A stretch of 64,000 nucleotides of DNA from NCBI GenBank assembly GCA_016285345.1, contig JAEEQN010000005.1, positions 38,396 to 102,395 on the forward strand. Reading direction: 5' to 3'. This document shows positions 35,765-46,606 of this stretch, piece by piece (positions within the stretch are counted from its first letter, which is position 1; every line of letters begins with the position of its first letter). A model generated the notes under the pieces. It saw only the letters and a list, made by a program, of their open reading frames with translations, ran no database searches and was not told the origin of the DNA. Made by a program: the position numbers and the translations under genes. This stretch comes from Victivallales bacterium. GTDB lineage: Bacteria; Verrucomicrobiota; Lentisphaeria; Victivallales; UBA1829.

Positions 35765-37051
35765 TCAGCAGTCCTCCGGGCGGCGGCCTTTACTCAAAAC
35801 GAACAGGACCGAGTTCAGCCCAGCACAAAGCCAGATGACGCTGGCGATCAGCGCCGCCCATGCCGTGCCGTTTGCGCCCAGCCGGGAACTGAACATCCAG
35901 TACAGCACCACGCTCAATGCGGCCGCACCGGCCGTGATCAGCGCTGCGCGGCGTTCTCGATGCATGGAATTCAGCATATCCGCATAGAAGCGTGCGGCGT
36001 TCCAGAGCAGCGCGCCTTCGATCAGAATCAGCGTACAAGGCGCGGCGTCGGCGAATTCCGCCCCGAAGAGGATACTCAGAATCCACCTTCCCCCGAAACC
36101 GAACACGATTCCGGCGCCGATCAACATCACGGCCGTGACCCCCAGCATGATCCATACGGACCGGCGCAGCGCACGGGTGTCCCCTTCCTGGTACAGCTGG
36201 TTGGAAAACGGCGCGAAGACTGTGGAAACGGCGTACAACGGACGGATCATCAGGGCAACCGGCAGCGCGATGTTGAAAAGGAATGTCTCCTCCGGCGTCC
36301 CGCGATACGACAGGATCACGTTGCCAAGCTCGGCGAAGAAATAATACCCGGTGCAGGACAGCAGCAGCCAGCCGCCCGCCTTCATGAGGCGCCTGCGGCC
36401 GTCCGGTGCGATCGGATGCAGGATTGTGAACCCGTATTTCCGTCCGGCCCACAGGATGCCGCCGAGTCCGGCGCACCACGCGCCGATCACATAAACGGCT
36501 ATCACGGCTTCCAGTCCGTATTTCGCCTGGAAAATCCATACTCCGGCGAGGATCGTGACGGTATTCCACAGCTGAAGAAGACTCGACGCGACGAACTCCT
36601 TCAGGCCGTTAAGAAGCAAAGTCGTGGCGGCGGACAAACTGTACGGAAGCGGCAGCAGCAGAAGCAGCCTGAAAATGCGCCGGGAGTCGATCCCGTACCG
36701 TTCCATGCTGTCCCCCGCCAGCAGGACAACGGGCAGTACGACCAGGGTCAGGAATACCCCGGCGAGCAGGACCCACCGCACACACCATGCGTAAAAACCG
36801 TGTGCCTCATCATCCAGTCCGCGGTTGCGGGCATCCGGGATGCAGAAAAAGGACGCGTTCGGAATTCCCATCGAAAATAGCGCGGACAAAAGAGTGACCA
36901 GCGAAAAGGTACTGTAGAAAAAGGCGTATTCGTCTCCGGGAAGCCCGTTCGATGTGATGCGGCGCGTCAGATAGGCGCAGACTCCGATGACGAACGAACA
37001 GAACAGTGAAAACGCCGCGTTGCCGAAGAAATACCGCCGGAAACCGTTCAT
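35765..37051 (-). CDS. Polysaccharide flippase (Wzx-like, MOP superfamily)
   Basis: 428 residues with 12 or so predicted membrane segments spread across its length, the layout of oligosaccharide flippases such as Wzx, RfbX and MATE-related exporters. Examples are FSLFCSFVIGVCAYLT at the start and LSVVLYWMFSSRLGANGTAWAALIAS near the end, split by short loops. The family moves undecaprenyl-linked glycans across the inner membrane. It is the last gene of a four-gene operon, its start overlapping the previous stop by four bases. No polymerase (Wzy) is recognisable alongside, so the exported unit may not be polymerised here. Confidence 0.82.
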   Translation of the reverse strand: MNGFRRYFFGNAAFSLFCSFVIGVCAYLTRRITSNGLPGDEYAFFYSTFSLVTLLSALFSMGIPNASFFCIPDARNRGLDDEAHGFYAWCVRWVLLAGVFLTLVVLPVVLLAGDSMERYGIDSRRIFRLLLLLPLPYSLSAATTLLLNGLKEFVASSLLQLWNTVTILAGVWIFQAKYGLEAVIAVYVIGAWCAGLGGILWAGRKYGFTILHPIAPDGRRRLMKAGGWLLLSCTGYYFFAELGNVILSYRGTPEETFLFNIALPVALMIRPLYAVSTVFAPFSNQLYQEGDTRALRRSVWIMLGVTAVMLIGAGIVFGFGGRWILSILFGAEFADAAPCTLILIEGALLWNAARFYADMLNSMHRERRAALITAGAAALSVVLYWMFSSRLGANGTAWAALIASVIWLCAGLNSVLFVLSKGRRPEDC

Positions 37052-37884
37052 GGCTGTTCCTTCCGGTAGGTCATCAGCTCAAACAGCTTCAGGATCAGCG
37101 GTGACGGCAGGCAGAGCAGAACGTGTCCGGCGAACATGCGCAGCCTAGCCCGGAATGTCCAGGAATCTGTCCGATCCCGGAAAGCCTTCTGAATCTTCAG
37201 TGTGGTTTTCAGGCTGAGGCGCAGCCTGCTCTGTTTGCACTGGGAAGAGGACATCCTGTATTTCAGCACAGGTGTCGGAAGATTTGCGAAATCGTATTTC
37301 TCAAGCATACGGAGCCAGCAGTCGTAGTCCTGACAGCAGGCATATTCCGGGTTATAGCCCCCGACGTCGTCGATCGCGGCGCGCCGAAGCATCAGCGACG
37401 ACTGCGAAATAACATTGCGGTCCGGCATTACGGTCCGGATTTCCTCAGGAGAAACGGGATAACCGCGGAATCCGGTCGTCCGCGACTGCTCGTCAATGAT
37501 CTCCAGCGACGAACCGACTCCGCACAGCTCAGGATGCGCCTGCAGAAAACTCAGCTGCCGTTCCAGGCGGTCGGGCATGCAAACGTCGTCCGAATCCATC
37601 AGCGCAAGATATTCGCAATCCGGCGGGACGGCCGCCAGAAGCTTGTTACGGGTAAACGGAATTCCCCGGTTTTCACCATTCTTCAAAATCCGCATGCGGC
37701 TGTCTCCGGCGGCGTATTCCTCCAGAATTGACAGACTGTCGTCGCGGCTGCCGTCGTCGCAGACGATCAGGATAAAATCGCGGAACGTCTGAACGAGGAC
37801 GGAGTCCAGGCACTCCCGCAGGAATCGTCCGGCGTTGTATACCGGCATGATAACAACGACTTTTGCTTTCCGGTCAGCGTTCAT
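37048..37884 (-). CDS. Family 2 glycosyltransferase
   Basis: 278 residues with a GT-A fold: VVVIMPVYNAGRFLRECLDS at the start, the nucleotide-binding VCDDGSRDDS, then LALMDSDDVCMPDRL, where DSD is the metal-binding motif. CQDYDCWLRML is the acceptor-side ED-like region. The last 30 residues include a hydrophobic stretch that could sit at the membrane. Sugar and acceptor are unknown. The 5' end overlaps the upstream gene by 11 bases and the 3' end overlaps the flippase by four. Confidence 0.87.
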   Translation of the reverse strand: MNADRKAKVVVIMPVYNAGRFLRECLDSVLVQTFRDFILIVCDDGSRDDSLSILEEYAAGDSRMRILKNGENRGIPFTRNKLLAAVPPDCEYLALMDSDDVCMPDRLERQLSFLQAHPELCGVGSSLEIIDEQSRTTGFRGYPVSPEEIRTVMPDRNVISQSSLMLRRAAIDDVGGYNPEYACCQDYDCWLRMLEKYDFANLPTPVLKYRMSSSQCKQSRLRLSLKTTLKIQKAFRDRTDSWTFRARLRMFAGHVLLCLPSPLILKLFELMTYRKEQP

Positions 37885-38767
37885 TCTTTTGTCCCGCCAG
37901 GGTTTTGCGGATTTGCGCCAGCTGTTCGCCCAGCAGCCCGAGGATGAAGCTCACCGCGCTCAGCATGATCAGCATGACCGATGCGGAATTAATGATCCGG
38001 GCCCGGAAATAGATATAAGCGCCCCATCCCAGTCCGAGCAGGAAAAAGATCAGACTGATCCGGAAAAAGGTAGTCATCGGGCGCAGCAGGATCGCCAGGT
38101 TCAGAATCTCCGCCAGCGTGACCAGCGCGGTCCGCGTGCCGATCGTGCTCTTGCCGGCGCGACGCGGCGCGACTTCGATCTCCGTCCGGGAGACCAGTTT
38201 CCGGTCGTTCACCATCAGCAGCAGGATCACGTCGCTGAACGCCATCGTGTCCGGACAGAGGTCCAGATACGGGACCGCCTCGCTCATACGGTAGCACTTC
38301 ATGCCGGAATTGAGGTCGCGGACCGGCAGGCTCAGCAGCATGGCGGCGAACGTGCGGATCACCCATTTTCCGAGGGCGCGGTAGCCTCCGGATTCGTTGT
38401 TGACACGTTCGCCGACCACCAGGTCCGCGTCGGTCTCCACGATGCGCCGGAAACACTTCTCGACGTCTTCCAGGCGGTGCTGGCCGTCCGCGTCGATCGT
38501 GACCGCGAATTCCGTCTCCACGGCACGAAGCCCGGTTTTCGTCGCGGCGCCGTAACCGCGGTTGAGCTTATGATGGAGCACCGAAAGATGCGGCGCATCC
38601 TCCTTCATTTTCAGGAGCTGCGCACGGGTGTCGTCGCGCGAACCGTCGTCAACCGCGATCACGCGCCAGCCGCGTTCCCTCGCGAACACCAGAAGAGGCG
38701 GAAAGACGACGGGGATATTCTCCGCTTCGTTATAGCACGGCACGACGACGGACAGCGATGAATCCAT
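37874..38767 (-). CDS. Polyprenyl-phosphate sugar synthase-like GT2 (DPM1/GtrB type)
   Basis: 297 residues. The N-terminal GT-A domain has VVVPCYNEAENIP, AVDDGSRDDT, HKLNRGYGAATKTGLR and the metal-binding IDADGQH, all typical of dolichyl/undecaprenyl-phosphate mannose or glucose synthases. Two membrane segments follow in the last 80 residues (about 230-280), as in GtrB. Such enzymes load a sugar onto polyprenyl phosphate for membrane glycosyltransferases of the GT39 kind. It lies three bases downstream of just such a gene (38771), which makes this pairing likely. Confidence 0.87.
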   Translation of the reverse strand: MDSSLSVVVPCYNEAENIPVVFPPLLVFARERGWRVIAVDDGSRDDTRAQLLKMKEDAPHLSVLHHKLNRGYGAATKTGLRAVETEFAVTIDADGQHRLEDVEKCFRRIVETDADLVVGERVNNESGGYRALGKWVIRTFAAMLLSLPVRDLNSGMKCYRMSEAVPYLDLCPDTMAFSDVILLLMVNDRKLVSRTEIEVAPRRAGKSTIGTRTALVTLAEILNLAILLRPMTTFFRISLIFFLLGLGWGAYIYFRARIINSASVMLIMLSAVSFILGLLGEQLAQIRKTLAGQKNER

Positions 38768-38770
38768 AAA

Positions 38771-40372
38771 TCAGTTCTCCTCAATTCTACGGAACAGCCG
38801 AACGGTGCTTTCCTCCGCGAGCGGGATCTCCCGCAGATCGTCGCGGGCTTCCGCGTTCGAAAGAAAAACGTCCTCATCCTTCCGTATCAGGAAATAATCG
38901 AAACCGGCAAAGGTCCGGCTGTCCGGCTTCGGCGTTTCAATCGGCACCGCGCGTTTCATCCCGGAGTAATACCATTCGATGGCGGCGTACCAGAAGAATA
39001 CCCTGCCATCCGGGTTTTCCGCACGCATGATCTCGCCCGCGGCCTGCCCGGAACGGGCTGGCGCAAGTGCATCATCGGAAAAAAGGTCGTCGATCCCGTT
39101 CTGAATCTGAAACGCCAGGATCACCACGACCGCGGCGATTCCGACACGCAGAAGAGGACGCGGCAGCAGTTTCACGGCCCATCGCCAGAACCACCAGCAG
39201 GCCATTACCGTGAACACCATGAACAGCGGGATATTCATCAGGAAATAGCGGTAAGCATGGAGACGCGACAGCATGAAGATCACGGCGTTGAACGCTACGC
39301 TTACGATCAGCACGCTGAAAAACGGATCCCACTTCACGAAATCCGGCACGATACGGTCCGGCCACAAATAGTGTGTCGGGCTGTGCGCGTCTGACGCATG
39401 CGCACGGGAAGCATCATAGCGCCGGCCGTATGCGGCAAGGATCAGCAGAACGACGCCCGCGACAGCAAACCCGAAGTAAAGCTCGTAATTCCCGACGATG
39501 TTCTTCCGGATGACCTCAAGACAGTCAGGCAGAACGTTCGTCCCTTTCGCCGCGGATTCTCCTGCCCCGACAGACTCAACAGACGGTTCCGAAGTGTGCG
39601 GAATCGCTGAAAAAATCTGATTCAGCTTCGTGTTGACGCGGGCATCGTAGATGAATTGTCCGCAGAACCGCCAGTTGATCCAGGCGCGGCTCAGCAGGGC
39701 GGCCGCCCACGCCGCGATCGCCGTCAGCATCGGCAGGACCGGCAGAACGCGTTTTTCGCGCCACGCGGCCCACAGCCAGAAAAGCGCCGTGCATCCGAAC
39801 AGCATGCACGCGTTGCCGATCGCCTCGCTCCGGACGAGCGACAAACCGCCCAGCGCAAGGCCAAACCCGACTGCCGTCCCGCACGAACGGAATCTCTCCC
39901 GGATCAGACGGGCGGAACAGTACAGCGCGGCGACCATGAAAAAAATTTTGCCGGAATCAAGCAGGCCGGCACACGAGAACCGGATGATCTTCGGCGCGCA
40001 GGCGAAAAGCACCGCTCCGAACGCCGACGGTTCGTCCGGCAGGAAACATTTCAACAGAAGATATACGAACGGGATCGTCGCGACATAGAATATGCACGAC
40101 ACCGCCGACATCGCCCTGTCGGGAGCCATGCCGAACAACGTGAAAATCCTCGCAAGAAACACGTTCAGCAGCGGGATCGCGGGATGGACCGCTTCCGCAT
40201 ACGCGCCGGACACAAGTGTGCGCAGCATCGCCGCATACACGTTCGCCGTATCGCGATAGGCGATACCGGTAAAAAAAATCAGGTGCGTCAGCGATATGGC
40301 CGCACCGACCAGAACCGCGGCAATCAGCATCCATTCCGCGGCGGAAACTTTATGACGAAACACCCGAAACAC
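38771..40372 (-). CDS. Multi-pass membrane glycosyltransferase-like protein (GT39/GT-C type)
   Basis: 533 residues with about ten membrane segments over the first 430 and a soluble tail of roughly 100. The first loop has YRDTANVYAAML, placing an acidic residue where GT-C enzymes keep their catalytic Asp. The protein resembles PMT-type transferases only in topology and in the position of this loop, so the family call is tentative. It is the first gene of the operon and would use a polyprenyl-phosphate sugar made by the next gene. Confidence 0.68.
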   Translation of the reverse strand: MFRVFRHKVSAAEWMLIAAVLVGAAISLTHLIFFTGIAYRDTANVYAAMLRTLVSGAYAEAVHPAIPLLNVFLARIFTLFGMAPDRAMSAVSCIFYVATIPFVYLLLKCFLPDEPSAFGAVLFACAPKIIRFSCAGLLDSGKIFFMVAALYCSARLIRERFRSCGTAVGFGLALGGLSLVRSEAIGNACMLFGCTALFWLWAAWREKRVLPVLPMLTAIAAWAAALLSRAWINWRFCGQFIYDARVNTKLNQIFSAIPHTSEPSVESVGAGESAAKGTNVLPDCLEVIRKNIVGNYELYFGFAVAGVVLLILAAYGRRYDASRAHASDAHSPTHYLWPDRIVPDFVKWDPFFSVLIVSVAFNAVIFMLSRLHAYRYFLMNIPLFMVFTVMACWWFWRWAVKLLPRPLLRVGIAAVVVILAFQIQNGIDDLFSDDALAPARSGQAAGEIMRAENPDGRVFFWYAAIEWYYSGMKRAVPIETPKPDSRTFAGFDYFLIRKDEDVFLSNAEARDDLREIPLAEESTVRLFRRIEEN

Positions 40373-40419
40373 CTTTCTTTCGTTTTGTGTCTCTTTAAAA
40401 TATTAGGGAAAGACGTTAT

Positions 40420-40448
40420 AATATAACCTCTTAACATTATGAATGCAA
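40420..40448 (-). promoter_or_regulatory. Promoter of the glycan-assembly operon
   Basis: On the minus strand TTGCAT (40443-40448), 17 bases, TATATT (40420-40425), 48 bases before the first start codon. Confidence 0.78.
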
Positions 40449-40682
40449 GCCGACAACACGAAAAAGGCTGTTCTTTTCAGCTGAAACCATGCTTCCTTTT
40501 TCCGTATAAGAAGGTCTCTCTTCCTCAGGCTTTTTTATCTATCAAAAAAACGTTTGACATTCCAACGTGCTGAAAACCGGCGTTTCCCGGACCTGTTTTT
40601 TCTTCCGTTCATGGCCCGTTTCCTTTTTCACGGGTTCGATATGCCGCCGCTTGCGACGAACCCGAACAGGGGTGCAACGTGT
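40449..40682. other. Unassigned intergenic stretch between the glycan and thrC operons
   Basis: About 230 bases with no supported gene. It has a TTGACA-like box at 40554 without a matching -10, and CCCGT-N10-ACGGG as a small inverted repeat near 40617-40636. Codon structure is absent in all frames. Confidence 0.5.
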
Positions 40683-40719
40683 AAAAAAAAGCCCTCCGTT
40701 CAAACGAAGAGCTTTTTTC
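40683..40719 (-). terminator. Intrinsic terminator of lptF/G-thrC
   Basis: Read on the minus strand AAAAAAGCTCTTCGTT pairs with AACGGAGGGCTTTTTT through a short loop; two positions are G-U pairs, which are only allowed in this direction, so the hairpin belongs to the minus strand. It lies 57 bases beyond thrC. Confidence 0.8.
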
Positions 40720-40775
40720 AGGAAAGAATCCGGCGCCAAAGAAACGCCGGATATAATTCAAGGGAATACCTGAAC

Positions 40776-42068
<1,293 letters not shown>

Positions 42069-42072
42069 GGAA

Positions 42073-43194
42073 TCACTTCCTTGCGATTTTTGTGAGGTAA
42101 ACTATGCCGAACACCTGGAACAGCAGAGGCGGGATCCAGACGACATATTGAGGATAAAACTGGGGATTGTAGCGGAGCGCGTCGGACACGAGCACGCCGC
42201 CGTAGTAGAGCGCGCCGAGGGCGACGCTGAGAATCAGGCCGATGGAAGTTTCGCGGCGGCTGGTGCGGATCGCCAGCGGCAGGCCGAGCATCATGAACGC
42301 GATGGGCGCGAGGGCCAGGGCGATGCGCTGGTTGATCTCGACGTTGATCGCCGTGGCGTCGACACCCGCGGCGTCCTTGCCGCGTTTCAGGTAGATCGCG
42401 AGGCGGGCGAACAGGCTCTTGTAGGCCAGATATTTGTCCTTGATGAAGACGTCTTTCTGGTTGTAGCGGTCGCCGAACGGCACATTCAGTTCGACGGATT
42501 CGCTGTAGGAATGCTCCTTGCGGCGGTCCTTCCCGCTTCCCTCCACGGTCTCGACCAGCGCGTCGTACAGCGTCACGGTCAGGACCTGCGACGCCGCATC
42601 CACCGACAGCTTGCCGCGCGAGGCGAGGATGTCCTGTTTGGTCGTGCCGTCCTTGTCCGGCAGGTAGATCTGAACGCCGTAAATATGGTCCTCGTCCCCC
42701 TCGGAATCCTTCGAGTCGATAAAGAACGTGAGGCTGCCGAGCTGCACCGGAATGCCGGGCGTGAAGAACGCCAGCGGCGAGTTGGCCGCCGCGCTTTTCA
42801 CGAGGTCTCGCGCGTCGCCGAGCGCCGGGGGACCGACCTGGAGCTGAAGCCAGAGGCAGAGGCAGGACAGCAGGAAGGAGGAAACGATGATCGGGGAGAT
42901 GATTTGGAGAATGGAAATGCCGCAGGCGCGCATGGCGGTAATCTCGTTGTCCGCCGAAAGACGCCCGAAGACAAGCATGATTGAGACAAGCGCGGCCCAC
43001 GGAATGGAAAAGGCCAGCGCCATCGGGAGCGCCAGCAGAAGGAACTTGCCCGCGATCAGAGGGGAAATGCCCTGACTGATGTATTCGATGACTTTCATGA
43101 GGTTGGCGCCCGTCATGGCAAAAGTCAGAACCACGATCGCCATGCCGAACGTCGCCAGAAAGTTTTTAGTGATGTACCAGTTGAGAATAAACAT
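42073..43194 (-). CDS. LptF/LptG family lipopolysaccharide export permease
   Basis: 373 residues from the ATG at 43194; the frame is open 16 codons further but the family starts with a short tail and a membrane helix, as here (MFILNWYITKNFLATFGMAI). Three N-terminal membrane segments, a soluble periplasmic domain (about 125-285) and three C-terminal segments match YjgP/YjgQ proteins. LSADNEITAMRACGISILQI is the conserved coupling-helix region that contacts the LptB ATPase. The pair LptF-LptG lifts LPS out of the inner membrane, so an outer membrane is expected. Only one of the two is in the window, and I cannot say whether it is F or G. Confidence 0.9.
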   Translation of the reverse strand: MFILNWYITKNFLATFGMAIVVLTFAMTGANLMKVIEYISQGISPLIAGKFLLLALPMALAFSIPWAALVSIMLVFGRLSADNEITAMRACGISILQIISPIIVSSFLLSCLCLWLQLQVGPPALGDARDLVKSAAANSPLAFFTPGIPVQLGSLTFFIDSKDSEGDEDHIYGVQIYLPDKDGTTKQDILASRGKLSVDAASQVLTVTLYDALVETVEGSGKDRRKEHSYSESVELNVPFGDRYNQKDVFIKDKYLAYKSLFARLAIYLKRGKDAAGVDATAINVEINQRIALALAPIAFMMLGLPLAIRTSRRETSIGLILSVALGALYYGGVLVSDALRYNPQFYPQYVVWIPPLLFQVFGIVYLTKIARK

Positions 43195-43226
43195 ATCGCA
43201 GCCTGTGTGAAACGTGAAAACTAAAT

Positions 43227-43255
43227 AATATAGCATGCGCAATGGCGGGAATCAA
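43227..43255 (-). promoter_or_regulatory. Promoter of the LptF/G-thrC operon
   Basis: On the minus strand TTGATT (43250-43255), 17 bases, TATATT (43227-43232), 33 bases before the ATG. Confidence 0.82.
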
Positions 43256-43347
43256 ACTTTTTTTGCCGTTTTTTTGCGGAGGGATGCAAAAAAGACAAAC
43301 AGCCCCGGACACATAAAAAAAACACGTTCTTTTGTGTCATATCCATA

Positions 43348-43375
43348 TTGCATTATTGGAAAAACATGCTACATT
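43348..43375 (+). promoter_or_regulatory. Promoter of the fused ABC transporter gene
   Basis: TTGCAT (43348-43353), 16 bases, TACATT (43370-43375). It is divergent from the promoter at 43227, the two sharing the 304-base gap between genes. Confidence 0.72.
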
Positions 43376-43498
43376 ATACGCGAACCTGCATTGCTTTTTT
43401 ATTTTTTGAATGGGCGCAAAAGAAACCGGAGGCTCCGGCACAACAGGAGGACGCCGGAATTGCCTTTTTGCAACCGCATTTTTGACAGACGAGGCAAA

Positions 43499-46400
43499 AT
43501 GAACCGACACAACACTGACAGGAATACCCCGCACTCGCGGGCAGGCCGAATTCTTTCCGCTCTTATCATGCTGTTCACGGCGGCGGTCCTGTGCTGCTGC
43601 GGGAAAAAGGAAACGGAACAAAAACAGAGTTTCATTTCGACCCCCGACGACCTCAATGATTCGAACTATGTGATCGGCATCGTATCCGAAACATCTTCCG
43701 GCAACGAGGCGAAAATCAATTTCCCGCGTGCGAAATTCCGCGAATACGAAAACATCGGCGACGCATACCCGGACCTCGAAAACGGCACGCTCGACGCCAT
43801 CGCGTTCGACCGCCCCGCCCTGGATTACGCCCAGCGCAAACGTGACAGTTTCGTCCTGCTGCCGGACAACTACGCGGAAGGACACGTGGGGATCGCGGTC
43901 CCGGCGTCCAAACCCGAACTGCTCCAGAACGTCAATGCGTTCCTCCGGGAGTATTTCACCTCCGGGCTGTACGACAACATGTACGCCCGCTGGATCAAGT
44001 CCAGCGATCCGAGAATGCCGAAAGTCGCCGCTCCCGCCAGCCCGTACGGAAAACTCGTGATCGGAACGGAAGACAAAAACGAGCCCATGAACTTCATCGA
44101 TTCCGACGGATCGCCCGCGGGATTCGACGTGGAACTGATCTACCGTTTCGCGGCCGCGTTCAACATGTCCGTGGAGCTGAAAGTGATGCCATATCTCGAC
44201 CTGTTCACCGCCGTCGAAAAAGAGACCGTGGACCTTGCCGTCGCGTCCATGGACAAAATCGACGGTTCAAACCGAGCCATCATTTTCTCGGAGGACTACA
44301 TCGACTGCCCCGCCGCCATTCTGACGCGGAAACAGCTCTACAAACCCGCCGGAAACCACGGCGCGGCGCTGAAAACGCCGCAGGAACTCGCCGGAAGCTA
44401 CGCGGCGATCCTCGCCGGATCGAAATACGCGGCGGAATGCAAGGATATTCTGCCGAACACGAAATTCGTCCTCGCGGACAGCCGCGAGTCGGCCTGCTCC
44501 CTGCTTATCTCGAACAAGATCGACTCCATGCTCATGGAAGAGCCTCTGGCGCGTTCCTGCACCGCGCAGTACCCGGAGCTCCAGATCGCTTCCATCGTCA
44601 AGCGCGAAGCCTATTCCTTCGCCATGCCGCAGGGATCTCCGCTCTACCGCGCCGTCAACCGCGTCATCACAGAACTGAGGGATAACGGCAGTCTCCACGA
44701 CCTCGCGGCGAAATGGTGCGCCGCGAAACCGGAAAAACTGGAATTCGAACAGCTGTTCGAGCACGACGACACGCCGATGGTCAACGGCACGCTCCTCTAT
44801 GCGGCCGCCCCCGGCGCCACGCCGCTCTGTTTCATGGGCGAGGACGGCACCCTGCTCGGACTGGAAATCGAGATCGTACGCTACGCCGCCCACGAATTCG
44901 GCATGAACCTTCAGATCATTCCCGCCCGACGCGAAATGCTGCTGGACCTGCTCCGGTCGGGACAGATCGACATGGCAGGCGGCATGCTCGCGCCGAACGA
45001 GGGAAACACGGAGAATATCGAATTCTCGGAAGCATACTATGAAGGAGGCGCCGCGATTGTGACGGATATCCCGCACGACGAATACGTCTTCGGCATCACC
45101 AGACTCAACCAGCTGACGGGAAAACGCGTCGGCGTCCTGCCGTTCTCCTTCGCCGCGGCGCAGCTCGATGAAAAACTGCCCGAAGCGATCCCGTTCTACG
45201 TCAATCAGGAACGCGACCTGTTCTATCTGCTTGGTACCGAAAAGATCGATGCGTTCGTCATCAGCGAGCCGCGCGCCAAAGAGTATCTCCCCGACTATCC
45301 GCAGTTCATTCAGATTCCGGAATATATCACGCGTGTCGACTACACTTTCTACTTTTCCGCTAACAAACGGGCCCTCAGCGAGGCGTTCTCGCGGCAGATT
45401 CGCGCCATGAAAAAGAACGGCATACTGAAGGCGATTCAGAACGAATGGGTTTCTCCGGCGAACCAGGAAGCCGAACTTCCGCAGGATATTCAGGACGCCC
45501 CCAACGGTGTCCTCCGCATGGGCGTCGCGATCGAGCGCGAACCGTTCTCTTACCTCCGCAACGAAAAACTCGTCGGGTACGACCTGGAAACCGCACAGCG
45601 GGCGGCCGCATCCATGGGCTTCGGCGTGGAGTTCGTCCGGATCGAACAGAACGGGCTTGAACAGGCGATCGAGGAAGGCAGGGTCGACTTCGGCGCCGCC
45701 GACATTTCCTCCCGCTACACATCGTCCGGCAAGCTCGTCTACACCGAGCCGCACTACAACGGCGGACTCATCGCGGTCGTGCCGGACAAAACGAAAGCCA
45801 GACGCGTCCACATGGCACTGATTCCGCAGATCAGTTTCTTCTTCAAGGAACAGTGGTTCAGCCTGCGCCGTTCGCTCTGGGAAGACAACCACATGCGTCA
45901 GGTCCTCGGCGGCTTCAAGACGACGCTCATCCTCACCGTGTCCGCCGTCTTCTTCGGCGCCATCCTCGGCATTCCGCTCTGCATGCTCCGCCAGTCGAAA
46001 CGCAAGGGTGTTTCGGTCCCCGCCGATATCGTCTGCGCCCTGATCTACAACATACCGATCCTTATCCTCCTCATGGGACTTTACTATGTTATCTTCCGCA
46101 GATTCGGACTCCGTCCCTTCACCGCCGCGGTCGTGATCTTCATCCTCCGCTTCATGGCATCCTCCTGCCGTCTCTACATGACCACGCTCGACCATATCGG
46201 CGGTGTACAGCTGGACGCCGCGCGGGCGCTCTGCCTGCGCAAGTTCACCTTCTTCCGCAAGGTCATCTTCCCGCAGGCCGCCGCATACCTTGCCAAACCG
46301 TTCCGCGAGGAGATCATCCGCCTGGTCGAACTGACCACGGTCGTCGGCTACGTCTCCGTCTGGGACCTCACGAAGGTAGTCGACTGGATCCGCGGCCGCA

Positions 46401-46549
46401 CCTACGAGTCCTTCTTCCCCATCGCATTCGCCACGCTGCTTTATTTCATCCTTTCCTTCTCCCTGATCGCCGTCATCTCCTTCCTCAGCAAAAAATTCGA
46501 GGCGTCCGTCCGGAAACAGAAACAGGAAACCGTGCAGAACATGGAATAA
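43499..46549 (+). CDS. Amino-acid-type ABC transporter: tandem binding-protein lobes fused to a permease
   Basis: 1016 residues from the ATG at 43499 (GAGG upstream). A lipoprotein-like signal ends in VLCCCG near residue 37. Then come family 3 solute-binding (SBP_bac_3) segments: a lone second lobe (about 50-170), two complete domains (about 180-415 and 430-660) and a lone first lobe (about 670-775). The permease domain (about 780-1010) starts GGFKTTLILTVSAVFFGAIL and has the HisM/GlnP-type coupling segment YRLYMTTLDHIGGVQLDAARALCL in slightly altered form. Complete domains keep LVIGTEDKNEPMNF, GFDVELIYRFA and DLAVASMDK. Family members import polar amino acids. No ATPase gene is adjacent, so it must be supplied elsewhere. 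Confidence 0.86.
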   Translation: MNRHNTDRNTPHSRAGRILSALIMLFTAAVLCCCGKKETEQKQSFISTPDDLNDSNYVIGIVSETSSGNEAKINFPRAKFREYENIGDAYPDLENGTLDAIAFDRPALDYAQRKRDSFVLLPDNYAEGHVGIAVPASKPELLQNVNAFLREYFTSGLYDNMYARWIKSSDPRMPKVAAPASPYGKLVIGTEDKNEPMNFIDSDGSPAGFDVELIYRFAAAFNMSVELKVMPYLDLFTAVEKETVDLAVASMDKIDGSNRAIIFSEDYIDCPAAILTRKQLYKPAGNHGAALKTPQELAGSYAAILAGSKYAAECKDILPNTKFVLADSRESACSLLISNKIDSMLMEEPLARSCTAQYPELQIASIVKREAYSFAMPQGSPLYRAVNRVITELRDNGSLHDLAAKWCAAKPEKLEFEQLFEHDDTPMVNGTLLYAAAPGATPLCFMGEDGTLLGLEIEIVRYAAHEFGMNLQIIPARREMLLDLLRSGQIDMAGGMLAPNEGNTENIEFSEAYYEGGAAIVTDIPHDEYVFGITRLNQLTGKRVGVLPFSFAAAQLDEKLPEAIPFYVNQERDLFYLLGTEKIDAFVISEPRAKEYLPDYPQFIQIPEYITRVDYTFYFSANKRALSEAFSRQIRAMKKNGILKAIQNEWVSPANQEAELPQDIQDAPNGVLRMGVAIEREPFSYLRNEKLVGYDLETAQRAAASMGFGVEFVRIEQNGLEQAIEEGRVDFGAADISSRYTSSGKLVYTEPHYNGGLIAVVPDKTKARRVHMALIPQISFFFKEQWFSLRRSLWEDNHMRQVLGGFKTTLILTVSAVFFGAILGIPLCMLRQSKRKGVSVPADIVCALIYNIPILILLMGLYYVIFRRFGLRPFTAAVVIFILRFMASSCRLYMTTLDHIGGVQLDAARALCLRKFTFFRKVIFPQAAAYLAKPFREEIIRLVELTTVVGYVSVWDLTKVVDWIRGRTYESFFPIAFATLLYFILSFSLIAVISFLSKKFEASVRKQKQETVQNME

Positions 46550-46606
46550 CCGCGTCGCGAATCGACCCGGATTGCAAGACGAAAGAACAAAAAAGAGACA
46601 AAAAAG

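Noticed and set aside
40554..40559. TTGACA as a promoter element
   Set aside because: No -10-like hexamer follows at 15-19 bases, and no gene follows on the plus strand.
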